12,084 bases of DNA from Thermoproteales archaeon (GTDB lineage: Archaea; Thermoproteota; Thermoprotei; Thermoproteales; Thermocladiaceae): the NCBI GenBank assembly GCA_027068725.1, contig JAMOMD010000128.1:1-12084 (forward strand), in the 5' to 3' direction. Shown in pieces: positions 4,926-12,084 of the stretch (position 1 is the first letter of the stretch; every line of letters starts with the position of its first letter). The position numbers were made by a program, and so were the translations under genes. The notes beneath the pieces are model-generated. The model made no database searches, was not told where the DNA came from, and saw only the letters and a program-made list of their open reading frames with translations.

Positions 4926-5624
4926 ATGACTCGAAAGGTTGCTATAGCAAAGTATGATGCTAAGGGAGAGCACTTCGAGATTCTAGTAGATCCAGATCTT
5001 GCACTTGAGTTCAGGCTTGGCAAGTCCATTAGTATAGACAAGATACTCATCTCGGACACGGTGTACAAGGACGCTAAGAAAGGTCTCAGAGCAAGTGAGG
5101 CAGCTCTTCTGAAGGTATTCGGAACTACGGACATAAAGAAGATAGCTGAGAAGATTCTCAAGGAGGGAGAGCTTCCACTAACTGCTGAGCAGAGAAAGCG
5201 TTTGATAGAGCAGAAGAAGAGGCAGATCATTGAGTGGATAAGCAGGAACTGTATAGATACTAGAACAAAGACTCCTGTACCACCTCAGAGAGTTGAGAAT
5301 GCGCTTGAGCAGGCCGGTGTTGCAATTGATCCATTCAAGTCAGTTGAGGAGCAGATAAACAACATCCTGAAGGCACTTCAGAAAGTCCTACCAATAAAAG
5401 TAGCACTAGCACACATCGAGGTTAGAATACCTCCAGAGTACTCGCATAAGGCAAAGAATGCACTCGCAAAGATGGGCAAGGTCATAAGCGAGAAGTACGA
5501 GAGTGACGGCTCGCTATTGCTTAAGCTCGAGATACCTGCAGGACTTCAGGATAGCCTAATTGCGAAGGTAAACGAGCTCACACGTGGCGAGGGCGAAGTA
5601 AAGATAATAGGAGTATTCACCTAA
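4926..5624 (+). CDS. Ribosome maturation protein SBDS (Sdo1) homolog
   Basis: SBDS proteins help release the anti-association factor aIF6/eIF6 from new large ribosomal subunits, with an EF-2-like GTPase. The 232-residue protein has the expected three domains: N-terminal FYSH domain (about 1-85, with GEHFEILVDPDLALEF), a helical middle domain (about 86-160, with EGELPLTAEQRKRL and the conserved CIDTRTKTPVPPQRVENAL), and a ferredoxin-like C-terminal domain (about 160-232). Length matches the archaeal family, which lacks eukaryotic extensions. It lies 50 bases after psmA and 10 bases before rrp4. A GGAAGAGAG stretch just before the ATG is only a weak ribosome-binding candidate. Confidence 0.95.
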   Translation: MTRKVAIAKYDAKGEHFEILVDPDLALEFRLGKSISIDKILISDTVYKDAKKGLRASEAALLKVFGTTDIKKIAEKILKEGELPLTAEQRKRLIEQKKRQIIEWISRNCIDTRTKTPVPPQRVENALEQAGVAIDPFKSVEEQINNILKALQKVLPIKVALAHIEVRIPPEYSHKAKNALAKMGKVISEKYESDGSLLLKLEIPAGLQDSLIAKVNELTRGEGEVKIIGVFT

Positions 5625-5634
5625 GCCAACATCG

Positions 5635-6339
5635 ATGCCACTCTACGTCACTAATAGGCAGATAGTGCTGCCGGGCGATCCAATAGCTACAAGAGATTAC
5701 CATGTGACAGGTGCAGTATACTGGGAAGGAAACTGTGCCTATGCATCAACAGTCGCGCTGATAGATATCAAAGGAGAGAAAGAAGTTAACGTAATACCTC
5801 TGAGCGGCACCTACAAGCCAAAGCCAGGCGACATAGTCATAGGATACGTAACTGACATACTCGTGACAGGTTGGGAAGTTGACATAAAATCACCGTACAA
5901 GGCATACCTCCCGATTCAGGAGGCAGTTCTAAAATACGTAGACATATCAACAACAGACCTCAGAACATTACTAGACATAAATGACGTTATTCTAGCACGT
6001 GTAATAGATTTTAATTTAGCCTACGAGATGCCTGTAACATTAACAATAAAAGAGGCAAAACTTGGAAAAATAACAAGTGGAACAATCGTAGAAATACAAG
6101 CAGTAAAAGTACCACGCGTTATAGGTAGAAAAGGATCTATGATAAACATGTTCAAAGAAGAGCTAAACTGCGATGTAATAGTAGGCCAGAATGGACGTGT
6201 ATGGATTAAATGTCCAGACGAGAGAGATGAGGCATTTCTAGCACAGATAATTAAACTTATAGAAGCAGAAAGCCACTTACCTGGTCTAACAGAGAAGGTT
6301 AGAAATTTAATAAGAAGATACAAGCTAACCAAAACGTAG
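5635..6339 (+). CDS. rrp4: Exosome RNA-binding subunit Rrp4
   Basis: Cap subunit of the archaeal exosome that binds RNA and feeds it to the Rrp41-Rrp42 ring for 3'-5' degradation or tailing. The 234-residue protein has an N-terminal domain (about 1-60, with VLPGDPIA), an S1 domain (about 63-140, starting KPKPGDIVIGYV) and a KH domain (about 145-205) with the GxxG loop IGRKGS (163-168). SBDS ends 10 bases upstream, and the next gene starts directly after the stop with no gap. In many archaea rrp41 and rrp42 follow; here a phosphoglycolate phosphatase gene takes their place. Confidence 0.95.
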   Translation: MPLYVTNRQIVLPGDPIATRDYHVTGAVYWEGNCAYASTVALIDIKGEKEVNVIPLSGTYKPKPGDIVIGYVTDILVTGWEVDIKSPYKAYLPIQEAVLKYVDISTTDLRTLLDINDVILARVIDFNLAYEMPVTLTIKEAKLGKITSGTIVEIQAVKVPRVIGRKGSMINMFKEELNCDVIVGQNGRVWIKCPDERDEAFLAQIIKLIEAESHLPGLTEKVRNLIRRYKLTKT

Positions 6340-7077
6340 ATGCTTAAGATTAGAAGCATAATATTAGACATTGACGGAACACTAACAGAGAGTAGAAACA
6401 CCGAACGCTTAAGCACAAAAGCTATTGAAGCTATTAGAAAACTTCTCGATACTAACAAGATTATAGAGGTTGGTCTCGCAACAGGTAACAGTCACATAGT
6501 AGCAATGACCTTAGCTCGATACATAGGTCTAGATCTGTCTAGAAGTCCAATAATATCTGAGAATGGATGCATCCTCTGGTATAAAGGAACCCGATATGAG
6601 CTCTGTGCAGAATACAAAGAACTTCTAGATCTATCAAGAGAGCTGATAGTAAAGAACTTGAGTGATTATGTTAGAGAAAGTTATCAGAATGAGTACAGAA
6701 AATTTGATTACGCATACTACGTTAAGCCAGGACACAGTCCTGAGACAGTTATAGAGCTAATGAACAATTTACTAAAACAAAACGGTCTTGAAGAAAAATT
6801 AAAAGTAGTATACAGTGGATATGCAATTCATATTCTGCCGAAAGACGTTGATAAAGGTAGTGCGGTGAAGTTGTATAGTAAAGTCTCAGGAATACCTATT
6901 GAAGAAATCGCGGCAGTAGGCGATAGTGATACTGATATTCCTCTTCTTGAGGCAGCGGGAATAAGAGTAGCCGTATCGAACGCTACAGAAAATCTTAAGA
7001 AAATAGCGAACATAATTTTGTCAAAACCAAGTGGTGAAGGAGTTGCGGAGTTTATAGAAAAGTTTGTTTTAGTTTAA
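6340..7077 (+). CDS. Phosphoglycolate phosphatase, archaeal HAD type
   Basis: Predicted to hydrolyse 2-phosphoglycolate or a similar small phosphoester. The 245-residue protein has the HAD motifs in order: DIDGT (10-14) with nucleophile Asp10 and acid/base Asp12, GLATGNS (45-51), Lys172 in DKGSAV, and GDSDTDIPLL (194-203) with the metal-binding aspartates. The cap between motifs II and III is the type-IIB form of the Thermoplasma/Pyrococcus phosphoglycolate phosphatase family. Its ATG follows the rrp4 TAG directly, so it is very likely cotranscribed and coupled. A T-rich end (7062-7073) may help termination. Substrate is by family only; other HAD-IIB substrates are possible. Confidence 0.88.
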   Translation: MLKIRSIILDIDGTLTESRNTERLSTKAIEAIRKLLDTNKIIEVGLATGNSHIVAMTLARYIGLDLSRSPIISENGCILWYKGTRYELCAEYKELLDLSRELIVKNLSDYVRESYQNEYRKFDYAYYVKPGHSPETVIELMNNLLKQNGLEEKLKVVYSGYAIHILPKDVDKGSAVKLYSKVSGIPIEEIAAVGDSDTDIPLLEAAGIRVAVSNATENLKKIANIILSKPSGEGVAEFIEKFVLV

Positions 7078-7100
7078 GAAACTTGTGCCATGTTTGATAT

Positions 7101-7478
7101 TTATTGTGTGTGAGAGTTCGAGTATTTTGCTATATCTCTATAGAGCCTTAACCATGTGTATATGCTTTCTCCCCCTGCTACAAATTTGTTTCTAATTAGC
7201 CTGTACACGGTTGTGTATCCTTTGAATACAAGGTACGCGTAGTATGCATTAATTTTTGCTCTTATGACATTTAACTTGTTGCTATCTGCCTGTAAAAGTG
7301 CTAGATGATATGCATATTTTTCTTTTATTTCCTGTGGGCATTTTTGCCAGGTTTCGCATAGTTTTTCTAGAAAGTTTACGAACTCTTCTAGGTAATTATT
7401 GTACGGGTGTCTTATCGTATTTTTCAATAATTCTCTAATATTCTCTTTCCAATTCTTGACATGTGTTTTAGTTGACAT
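7101..7478 (-). CDS. Small helical protein of unknown function
   Basis: I do not recognise this 125-residue protein. It is rich in Lys, Asn, Tyr and Ile, looks mostly helical, has two cysteines (41, 47) and a run YAYHLALLQADSNKL (55-69) that could be a long amphipathic helix. There is no signal peptide, membrane segment or nucleic-acid motif that I can name. The coding strand is visibly more AT-rich than its neighbours. It is convergent with the phosphatase gene (23-base gap) and has a well-placed TATA box on its own strand, which supports it being a real, leaderless gene. It could be a lineage-specific or acquired gene. Confidence 0.65.
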   Translation of the reverse strand: MSTKTHVKNWKENIRELLKNTIRHPYNNYLEEFVNFLEKLCETWQKCPQEIKEKYAYHLALLQADSNKLNVIRAKINAYYAYLVFKGYTTVYRLIRNKFVAGGESIYTWLRLYRDIAKYSNSHTQ

Positions 7479-7494
7479 GTTCTGTAGTTGAAAG

Positions 7495-7508
7495 TTTTAT
7501 TTATAAGC
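7495..7508 (-). promoter_or_regulatory. TATA box of the small orphan gene
   Basis: On the minus strand CTTATAAATAAAA is centred about 25 bases upstream of the ATG at 7478, which fits leaderless transcription. This is one of the most consensus-like TATA boxes in the window. Confidence 0.55.
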
Positions 7509-7575
7509 ATTACCATGTCCGCTTTAAGTCGCTTACCTATTTCTATGAATTTCTTGTTTTGAGTTAGTGCAGTTA

Positions 7576-7585
7576 CTTTTATTTT
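7576..7585 (+). promoter_or_regulatory. TATA-like box for the C/D sRNA at 7606
   Basis: CTTTTATTTT is centred about 28 bases before the C box at 7609, so transcription would start a few bases upstream of the box, as expected for an independently transcribed archaeal sRNA. Confidence 0.4.
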
Positions 7586-7605
7586 CCTGTTAGGTGTAGT
7601 TAGCG

Positions 7606-7664
7606 TAGTTGATGAGCACCGCCCTCACTGATCCTGAAGTGATGATCCACGTAAACGCTGACTA
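7606..7664 (+). ncRNA. Box C/D guide sRNA upstream of the MmgE/PrpD gene
   Basis: C box TTGATGA (7609-7615, first base off consensus), 12-base guide GCACCGCCCTCA (7616-7627), D' box CTGA (7628-7631), 7-base spacer, C' box GTGATGA (7639-7645), 12-base guide TCCACGTAAACG (7646-7657), D box CTGA (7658-7661). A second CTGA (7634-7637) lies in the spacer but would give an abnormal 18-base guide. Predicted targets are UGAGGGCGGUGC (G at position 5) and CGUUUACGUGGA (U at position 5), not assigned. It ends about 55 bases before the start of the next gene. Confidence 0.83.
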
Positions 7665-7719
7665 ATGTACCTGAGTGGATAATGACTAAATTCTGCTGTA
7701 CAGCACCTGTTAAGCCTGT

Positions 7720-9105
7720 ATGAAGGATGAGATAACTAGAGCACTAGTCAAGTATGGACTCGAGCTGAAGTTTGAGGATATTCCAGAGGATGTCGTTCGA
7801 GAAGTCAAACTCAGGATCTTGGACTCTATCGGTGTCGCGCTGCCAGCCTACTTTAGTGAACCTGTCAGTATACTGAGACAACTACTTGCAGAGCTGCATT
7901 GTTCATCAAGCTACTGCACGCCTTACCTTATGTCTCGAGAAGCAGTGCCTCTTGACTGGGCTGCTCTTGCCAGTTCTCTCATGATACGTTACCTTGACTT
8001 CAATGATACGTACCTATCAAAGGAGCCTCTTCATCCAAGTGACATGATTGGAGGACTGCTTGTAGTTGCATCACACGTTCACGCATCAGGAAAGGAGTTC
8101 CTAACTAGCGTAGCTCTTGCATACGAGATAGGTTGCAGATTGTGTGATTGTGGCAGTCTAAGATTGCATGGATGGGATCACGTTAACTACATACTAGTTG
8201 CTACGACAGTTGCAGCAGGTCGATTAATGAAGCTTGACGAGAAGAAACTTGCTGAAGCTATCTCTATCGCATGTGTAAGTCATGCATCGATGAGACAGAC
8301 CAGGGTCGGCGAGTTAAGCCACTGGAAAGCAGTAGCAACAGCAGACTCGGTACGCCACGCAATTTACGCTTGCATGCTTGCCAAACACGGAATGACAGGG
8401 CCTGATAAACCATTTACGGGCGAGATGGCGTTCATTAGACAGCTACTCTCAGGTGAGTTTGATCCTAAGCCAGTACTTGAACTAGAAAACTTGCCAAAAC
8501 CTACAAAGGTCAGGCAGACCATAATAAAGCACTTTCCTGTAGAGATTCACTCGCAGACTGCTGTTGAGGCAGCACAGGAGATACGTGCAAGACTCGGCCC
8601 ACTCAAGGCTGAGGATATTGCAGAGGTTGAGATAGGCACTTTCAAGACAGGGTACGACATAATTGTGAAAGATCCTGAAAAGTGGGATCCAAAGACAAAG
8701 GAAACGGCAGACCATAGTCTCCCCTGGATAACAGCAACAGCACTATTGTACGGAGAGGTATGGCTTGAGCACTACGAGCCAGAGAGAATACGTGATCCAG
8801 CGGTGCTGGATCTCCTGAAGAGAACAAAAGTGTACGTGGATTCGGAAATAGATAGACTATACCCAGAGGCAATACCAAACAAGGTCAAGGTCAGGCTAAA
8901 GGATGGACGTGAAGAATGCGTAAGAATAGACTATCCGAAGGGACATCCTAGAAATCCAATGTCCATAGAAGATGTGAAGCAGAAATTCACGAGACTCGCA
9001 AAACCATACTTAACTAGAGACAGGATGGAGAAGATAGTTGAAACAATACTTAATATGGAGAACTTGCAGGATGTGTCAACATTTACAAAGATGTTGGTAC
9101 TATAA
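7720..9105 (+). CDS. MmgE/PrpD family protein (2-methylcitrate dehydratase-like)
   Basis: PrpD-type enzymes dehydrate 2-methylcitrate to 2-methyl-cis-aconitate in propionate breakdown; relatives act on other tricarboxylates. The 461-residue length is normal. Signatures are ILDSIGVALPA (33-43), YLDFNDTYLSKEPLHPSD (91-108), the HGWD stretch (150-153), VGELSHWKAVATADSVRHA (196-214) and HFPVEIHSQTAVEA in the C-terminal half. No methylcitrate synthase or lyase gene is nearby, so the substrate is uncertain; crenarchaea often have single MmgE/PrpD genes. A weak TAAATT (7686-7691) about 31 bases before the ATG may be its TATA box. It converges on the HAD phosphatase gene with a 4-base gap, where TTTTT (9114-9118) may act as terminator. 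Confidence 0.87.
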   Translation: MKDEITRALVKYGLELKFEDIPEDVVREVKLRILDSIGVALPAYFSEPVSILRQLLAELHCSSSYCTPYLMSREAVPLDWAALASSLMIRYLDFNDTYLSKEPLHPSDMIGGLLVVASHVHASGKEFLTSVALAYEIGCRLCDCGSLRLHGWDHVNYILVATTVAAGRLMKLDEKKLAEAISIACVSHASMRQTRVGELSHWKAVATADSVRHAIYACMLAKHGMTGPDKPFTGEMAFIRQLLSGEFDPKPVLELENLPKPTKVRQTIIKHFPVEIHSQTAVEAAQEIRARLGPLKAEDIAEVEIGTFKTGYDIIVKDPEKWDPKTKETADHSLPWITATALLYGEVWLEHYEPERIRDPAVLDLLKRTKVYVDSEIDRLYPEAIPNKVKVRLKDGREECVRIDYPKGHPRNPMSIEDVKQKFTRLAKPYLTRDRMEKIVETILNMENLQDVSTFTKMLVL

Positions 9106-9109
9106 TTTC

Positions 9110-9856
9110 TCACTTTTTAACAGACTCCAAGACTTTCTGCAGTAGTTTTGGCAGATCCTTCTGCTCTACCCTATATTTTGCCTTTAGATTACTATTTCGG
9201 TTCTTGTCGTGAATAACAGCTACAGAAACTTCAACCTTCTCAAATGCAGGATTATCATTTTCAGAATCTCCGAGATACATTATTGGCTCACTAACCTTCA
9301 GTAAGTCCTTCAGTAAGTCTACTGCATGTCCCTTATTTATGTTGATGCTAAAAATGTCAATAAATGGATGCCCAACATATTCTATTATGTATAGTCCTCT
9401 CTTTCTAGCTTCTTCAATAACTTTACTAAGTTTCTCTTTATCAACATGTCCCTGAAGTCTCCAGTCAATACATATTCCTGCTAGTGTTGTCCCAACCCAC
9501 TTCTCTTCAATAAAGACACTATTTCCAAATAATTCTCTTGCAAGGTTTAGGATTTCCTTAAGATATCTCTCCTTCTCGTAAACTTCACAAGGTACAAATC
9601 TTCGCCCATCTCTCAGCACAATCTCGATGCCATTAGTGCATGCCCATGCATGAGCAAACTTCTCTGTTCTAGGTTTTATGAAAGCGTATGATTTTGTTGT
9701 GACTATTGCTATAGGTATGTACTTCGATATCTCCTCAAGGATTGGCTCTACTTCAGGAAAGACTCGAGACTCCTCGCGAGATACATCTACAGGAGATATT
9801 GTCCCATCATAATCTGTGAATATTGCATTTACTTTACAGGGTATACCCTCGACCAT
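9110..9856 (-). CDS. HAD-IIB phosphatase, OtsB (trehalose-phosphatase)-like
   Basis: The 248-residue protein has FTDYDGTISP (13-22) with Asp15 and Asp17, IVTTKS (51-56), Lys175 in NKGHAV, and GDSENDNPAF (196-205). The DYDGT-I-S-P start, the cap stretch EEKWVGTTLAGICIDWRL (117-134) resembling the E-K-x-G-L-S-x-A-x-H-Y-R region, and NKG-A--LL are like trehalose-6-phosphate phosphatase. HAD-IIB enzymes also include mannosyl-3-phosphoglycerate and sucrose-phosphate phosphatases, and no sugar-phosphate synthase gene is nearby, so the substrate is not settled. It is divergent from the MoaB-type gene across a 45-base AT-rich gap. Confidence 0.8.
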   Translation of the reverse strand: MVEGIPCKVNAIFTDYDGTISPVDVSREESRVFPEVEPILEEISKYIPIAIVTTKSYAFIKPRTEKFAHAWACTNGIEIVLRDGRRFVPCEVYEKERYLKEILNLARELFGNSVFIEEKWVGTTLAGICIDWRLQGHVDKEKLSKVIEEARKRGLYIIEYVGHPFIDIFSININKGHAVDLLKDLLKVSEPIMYLGDSENDNPAFEKVEVSVAVIHDKNRNSNLKAKYRVEQKDLPKLLQKVLESVKK

Positions 9857-9872
9857 TCGCGTTAGAATACTG

Positions 9873-9890
9873 AATTAGAATATACATATT
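9873..9890. promoter_or_regulatory. AT-rich divergent promoter region
   Basis: AATATACATATT (9879-9890) is nearly palindromic and centred about 28 bases from the minus-strand ATG at 9856, matching a leaderless promoter for the HAD gene. It is too close (about 17 bases) to serve the plus-strand ATG at 9902; the adjoining GAATTAGAATA (9872-9882) is better placed for that gene. Confidence 0.45.
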
Positions 9891-9901
9891 ACTCAGCATG
9901 T

Positions 9902-10435
9902 ATGCTCGACACTGGATTCAAACCACATCACGAGATTGTTGAGGTCGAACCAATTGTTGCAGTGCTAGTAGTGAGTAATAGACTATTCACCGCTCTTGTG
10001 AGAGGAGAAGAGCCGCAAGATGAAAGTGGTATGCTTGCAGTAAAGATACTTAAGGAGAATAGTATAGAGAAAGTATGCAGGTTAATAATACCAAACGACA
10101 AGGTAATTATACAACGTTACATTCAGTACCTATATGAAAAGTTTAACATTAATACCGTGATAACAGTTGGAGGAACAGGACCTTCAGCACGAGATCAGAC
10201 AGTAGATGCAGTCCGTGAAATAGCAGACAAAGAGCTTCCAGGATTCGGCGAATTATTTAGAAGATTAAGCGAGAGAAAACTTGGACCGCACATAGTACTT
10301 ACACGTGCATCAGCCTTCATATACAAGAAGTGTGTTGTATTCTGCTTACCAGGATCGCCAGATGCTGTTCAACTAGCGTTAAGGGAAATTATACTACCAA
10401 CTTTAAGACACATACTGTCAGAATTGTATAGATGA
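9902..10435 (+). CDS. moaB: Molybdopterin biosynthesis protein, MoaB/MogA family
   Basis: Archaeal MoaB proteins activate molybdopterin by adenylation before metal insertion, and may serve tungsten as well as molybdenum enzymes. The 177-residue protein shows the family core: VAVLVVSNR (19-27), TVGGTGPSARDQTVDAV (88-104) with the nucleotide-binding GGTG, LPGFGELFRRLS (112-123), TRASAFIYKKCVVFCLPGSPDAV (134-156). The N-terminal 16 residues precede the core fold. It is the only other gene here tied to molybdopterin enzymes besides the distant FdhD-like gene. It ends 4 bases from the convergent gene at 10440. Confidence 0.9.
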   Translation: MLDTGFKPHHEIVEVEPIVAVLVVSNRLFTALVRGEEPQDESGMLAVKILKENSIEKVCRLIIPNDKVIIQRYIQYLYEKFNINTVITVGGTGPSARDQTVDAVREIADKELPGFGELFRRLSERKLGPHIVLTRASAFIYKKCVVFCLPGSPDAVQLALREIILPTLRHILSELYR

Positions 10436-10439
10436 TGAA

Positions 10440-11342
10440 CTAGATCTGTAGAATCGATAACCTATCAACAACCTTTCTTACAGATGTTCTCTTAAGCTCC
10501 TTTGAGAGATCTTCAAATTTCTCATAAGGCGTTAATAGGAGAACTTCATCTATAACGCCCTCTCTGATAGCTTGTGCTACACTGTTTAGAAGTTTCCTAA
10601 GTCTCTGACTAGACTGGAATATCGATTTTGTAAGTTTCTTAACACCAACTCTAGAATATCCAACGGCCATTAAATCAAACATATACGAGCCTTCGATTAT
10701 GTTTCTGAATACTATGTATCCTCTATTTACGAATGTTCTCCATATTTCGAACAGTGTACTTTCGTATCTATCGACAACGTATTTGAGATAGTGAACACCG
10801 TGTTCATCAAGCTCGCGTTCAAGTCTTTGAATATCAGGTACAAACACTATCTTATCTTTTGTAATATTATCACGTGTTATAGTCATTACAAATACTGGAA
10901 TGCCCTTTGACTTTAGTCTAGATGATTTGTATAGAGTAACCTTATCGTGCTTCTCTGTTCTTATTAAAATAGGCAGATATTTTCCATAATACTCAACAAG
11001 AAGATCGACACGAGTACTATCAACAAGTGGTCTAATGTGAACAGAGTATCCGAGTCTCATTAGCTGGTCACTAACAATGAAGTGTATCAATTTTCTAATC
11101 TGTCCCCAGCCATACTTCTGCTTGTATTTTTTCACATTGTCTATGTATATTCTATTAAGTTCTGGCATCAGTATTTGCTGAATATACTTCAGTATTATCT
11201 CTCTGGAAAGATTCTTAATTTGTCTAAGTTCTCGAACAGCCTCTGATAGAAGTCTGTGAGGTACTCTATCTATGCTATAGTACTCTCTCAGAACCTCTAG
11301 AATCTCCTCTCTAAGCGTCTTCTCTTCTTCACAGCGAGCCAT
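10440..11342 (-). CDS. Unknown protein with two nuclease-fold-like repeats
   Basis: No family is recognised for this 300-residue protein. Residues 1-75 look helical. Two later stretches resemble each other and the core of PD-(D/E)xK nucleases: QLMRLGYSVHIRPLVDSTRV then DLLVEY (93-118), and WRTFVNRGYIVFRNIIEGSY then MFDLMAV (201-227). Each has Gly-Tyr followed 14-15 residues later by Asp (113, 223) at the start of a strand. The strand that should carry ExK reads ILIRTEK (125-131) in the first and VGVKK (232-236) in the second, lacking the usual acidic residue, so catalysis looks lost or altered. This is pattern reading only. Start ATG at 11342 fits a TATA box at 11375-11382. Confidence 0.8.
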   Translation of the reverse strand: MARCEEEKTLREEILEVLREYYSIDRVPHRLLSEAVRELRQIKNLSREIILKYIQQILMPELNRIYIDNVKKYKQKYGWGQIRKLIHFIVSDQLMRLGYSVHIRPLVDSTRVDLLVEYYGKYLPILIRTEKHDKVTLYKSSRLKSKGIPVFVMTITRDNITKDKIVFVPDIQRLERELDEHGVHYLKYVVDRYESTLFEIWRTFVNRGYIVFRNIIEGSYMFDLMAVGYSRVGVKKLTKSIFQSSQRLRKLLNSVAQAIREGVIDEVLLLTPYEKFEDLSKELKRTSVRKVVDRLSILQI

Positions 11343-11374
11343 CTCTTACCTTCTCTCAAGTGTTCTACTGTTGG

Positions 11375-11382
11375 CTTAAAAA
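11375..11382 (-). promoter_or_regulatory. TATA-like box for the 300-residue protein gene
   Basis: TTTTTAAG on the minus strand is centred about 37 bases before the ATG at 11342. Transcription would start near 11352, giving about 10 leader bases. The position, just upstream of the previous gene's stop, suggests the gene has its own promoter. Confidence 0.4.
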
Positions 11383-11385
11383 CCG

Positions 11386-12084
11386 CTATATGAAGACCCT
11401 CACCTTCAGCCCATGACTAGATAATACATCCGCTATCTGTCTAATGTCCTCGCGAGATACTGGACGCACATGCCTCGTCCCTAGGCTTGGTCTATATGCA
11501 GTGTACAGATAAACTTCGTCAGGATCTATAGTAAGTAGAATTTTAACAAACTGCTCAATTTCGCTTGATTCTATGCTCCTGACCCATCGGTCTAGTACTA
11601 GCACATCACATACAAGTGTCTGAATTATTAGAGACGTTACATACTTTCTAACAGATTTTATATTGTGAACAATCTTCTCTATAGTTATGCCATGTACTGG
11701 TCTATTTATAATGCCTAATTTTAGATCATTAGCAACATCTAGCTTAGCCTCAACATGATCTATATAGCGTAATGCATGTCGAACATATCTTCGGGCTAGC
11801 GCTGTACTGTTTGTGAATATGCCTAAAGATTTTATGCTATATTCAAGGCATATTTTATATATGTCTCTGACGGCCTCTATAAATCTTGGATAGAGAGTTG
11901 GCTCGCCATTACCTGAGAGATCAACAGTGTCTGCCCTAACCTTCTGTAATGCTATTTCTAAGAACTTTGTTATCTGCCTCGGAGATATTTGATATGAACT
12001 ATATGCGAGCAATGTCTTGACAATTGTCTTTCCTCTTATACAGTACACACAGTCAAAACTGCAGACCTTGGCTCGTGGAAAGAA
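11386..12084 (-). CDS. Radical SAM protein, COG0731 type (5' end outside window)
   Basis: The reading frame runs off the right edge, so the true start is missing. Translating from the edge gives PRAKVCSFDCVYCIRGKT, with the radical SAM CxxxCxxC motif coded at 12063-12040; these cysteines hold the [4Fe-4S] cluster that cleaves S-adenosylmethionine. Downstream, DTVDLSGNGEPTLYPRF matches the GGE-like motif of this family, followed by LGIFTNSTAL, AKLDVAN and IINRPVHGITIEKIV, the order seen in COG0731 Fe-S oxidoreductases related to the wybutosine enzyme TYW1. The substrate of COG0731 proteins is generally unknown. A GTG at 12048 lies within the cysteine motif and cannot be the start. The C-terminal end appears complete. 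Confidence 0.87.
   Translation of the reverse strand, partial: FFPRAKVCSFDCVYCIRGKTIVKTLLAYSSYQISPRQITKFLEIALQKVRADTVDLSGNGEPTLYPRFIEAVRDIYKICLEYSIKSLGIFTNSTALARRYVRHALRYIDHVEAKLDVANDLKLGIINRPVHGITIEKIVHNIKSVRKYVTSLIIQTLVCDVLVLDRWVRSIESSEIEQFVKILLTIDPDEVYLYTAYRPSLGTRHVRPVSREDIRQIADVLSSHGLKVRVFI

Noticed and set aside
10431..10450. GATGATGA at the moaB end as a C box
   Set aside because: No CTGA follows at guide distance on either strand; it is coding sequence plus stop codons.
1..12084. tRNA, rRNA, CRISPR array, insertion sequence or attachment site
   Set aside because: No cloverleaf, no rRNA signature, no regularly spaced repeats, no transposase or terminal inverted repeats were seen on either strand.

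Overview
The window reads as archaeal, most likely a hyperthermophilic crenarchaeote (Thermoproteota, perhaps Desulfurococcales). The evidence is the psmA-SBDS-rrp4 block, the archaeal-type riboflavin synthase, the strong preference for AGA/AGG and ATA codons, TATA-box promoters sitting about 26 bases from nearly leaderless start codons, and a dense set of box C/D guide RNAs. The genus cannot be fixed from sequence alone.

Positions 1-375 hold no protein gene but are packed with small RNA genes. There are three box C/D sRNAs on alternating strands (about 166-222 minus, 215-268 plus, 271-327 minus) and a GC-rich structured element (53-119 minus). A TATA box at 346-355 is well placed both for the outermost sRNA and for a leaderless guaB. 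guaB (376-1794) encodes a divergent IMP dehydrogenase. The gap at 1795-2199 holds a C/D sRNA (1799-1854), a second copy of the structured element (1909-1982) and another C/D sRNA (2005-2059), all on the plus strand, followed by the ribB promoter. ribB and ribC (2200-3371) form a two-gene riboflavin operon. I see nothing definable at 1-52, 120-165, 1857-1908 or 2060-2157.

A minus-strand gene for a degenerate FdhD-like protein (3381-4085) shares a palindromic TATA box with psmA. psmA, the SBDS gene, rrp4 and a phosphoglycolate phosphatase gene (4147-7077) run in one direction as a proteasome/ribosome-maturation/exosome block. A small AT-rich orphan gene (7101-7478 minus) and a fifth plus-strand-type C/D sRNA locus (7606-7664) precede a lone MmgE/PrpD gene (7720-9105). 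An OtsB-like HAD phosphatase (minus) and a MoaB/MogA-type molybdopterin protein (plus) are divergent. The window closes with two minus-strand genes: a 300-residue protein of unknown function with two nuclease-fold-like repeats, and a radical SAM protein of the COG0731 type cut by the window edge.

The most notable signal is the RNA layer: six box C/D sRNAs, nearly all with 12- or 13-base guides and near-perfect boxes, plus a two-copy RNA motif whose helices differ by compensating changes while its internal-loop bases (GAGN opposite TCGATGA) stay constant. In both places that motif lies on the same strand as neighbouring C/D sRNAs, which points to an additional class of L7Ae-type RNA produced with them.
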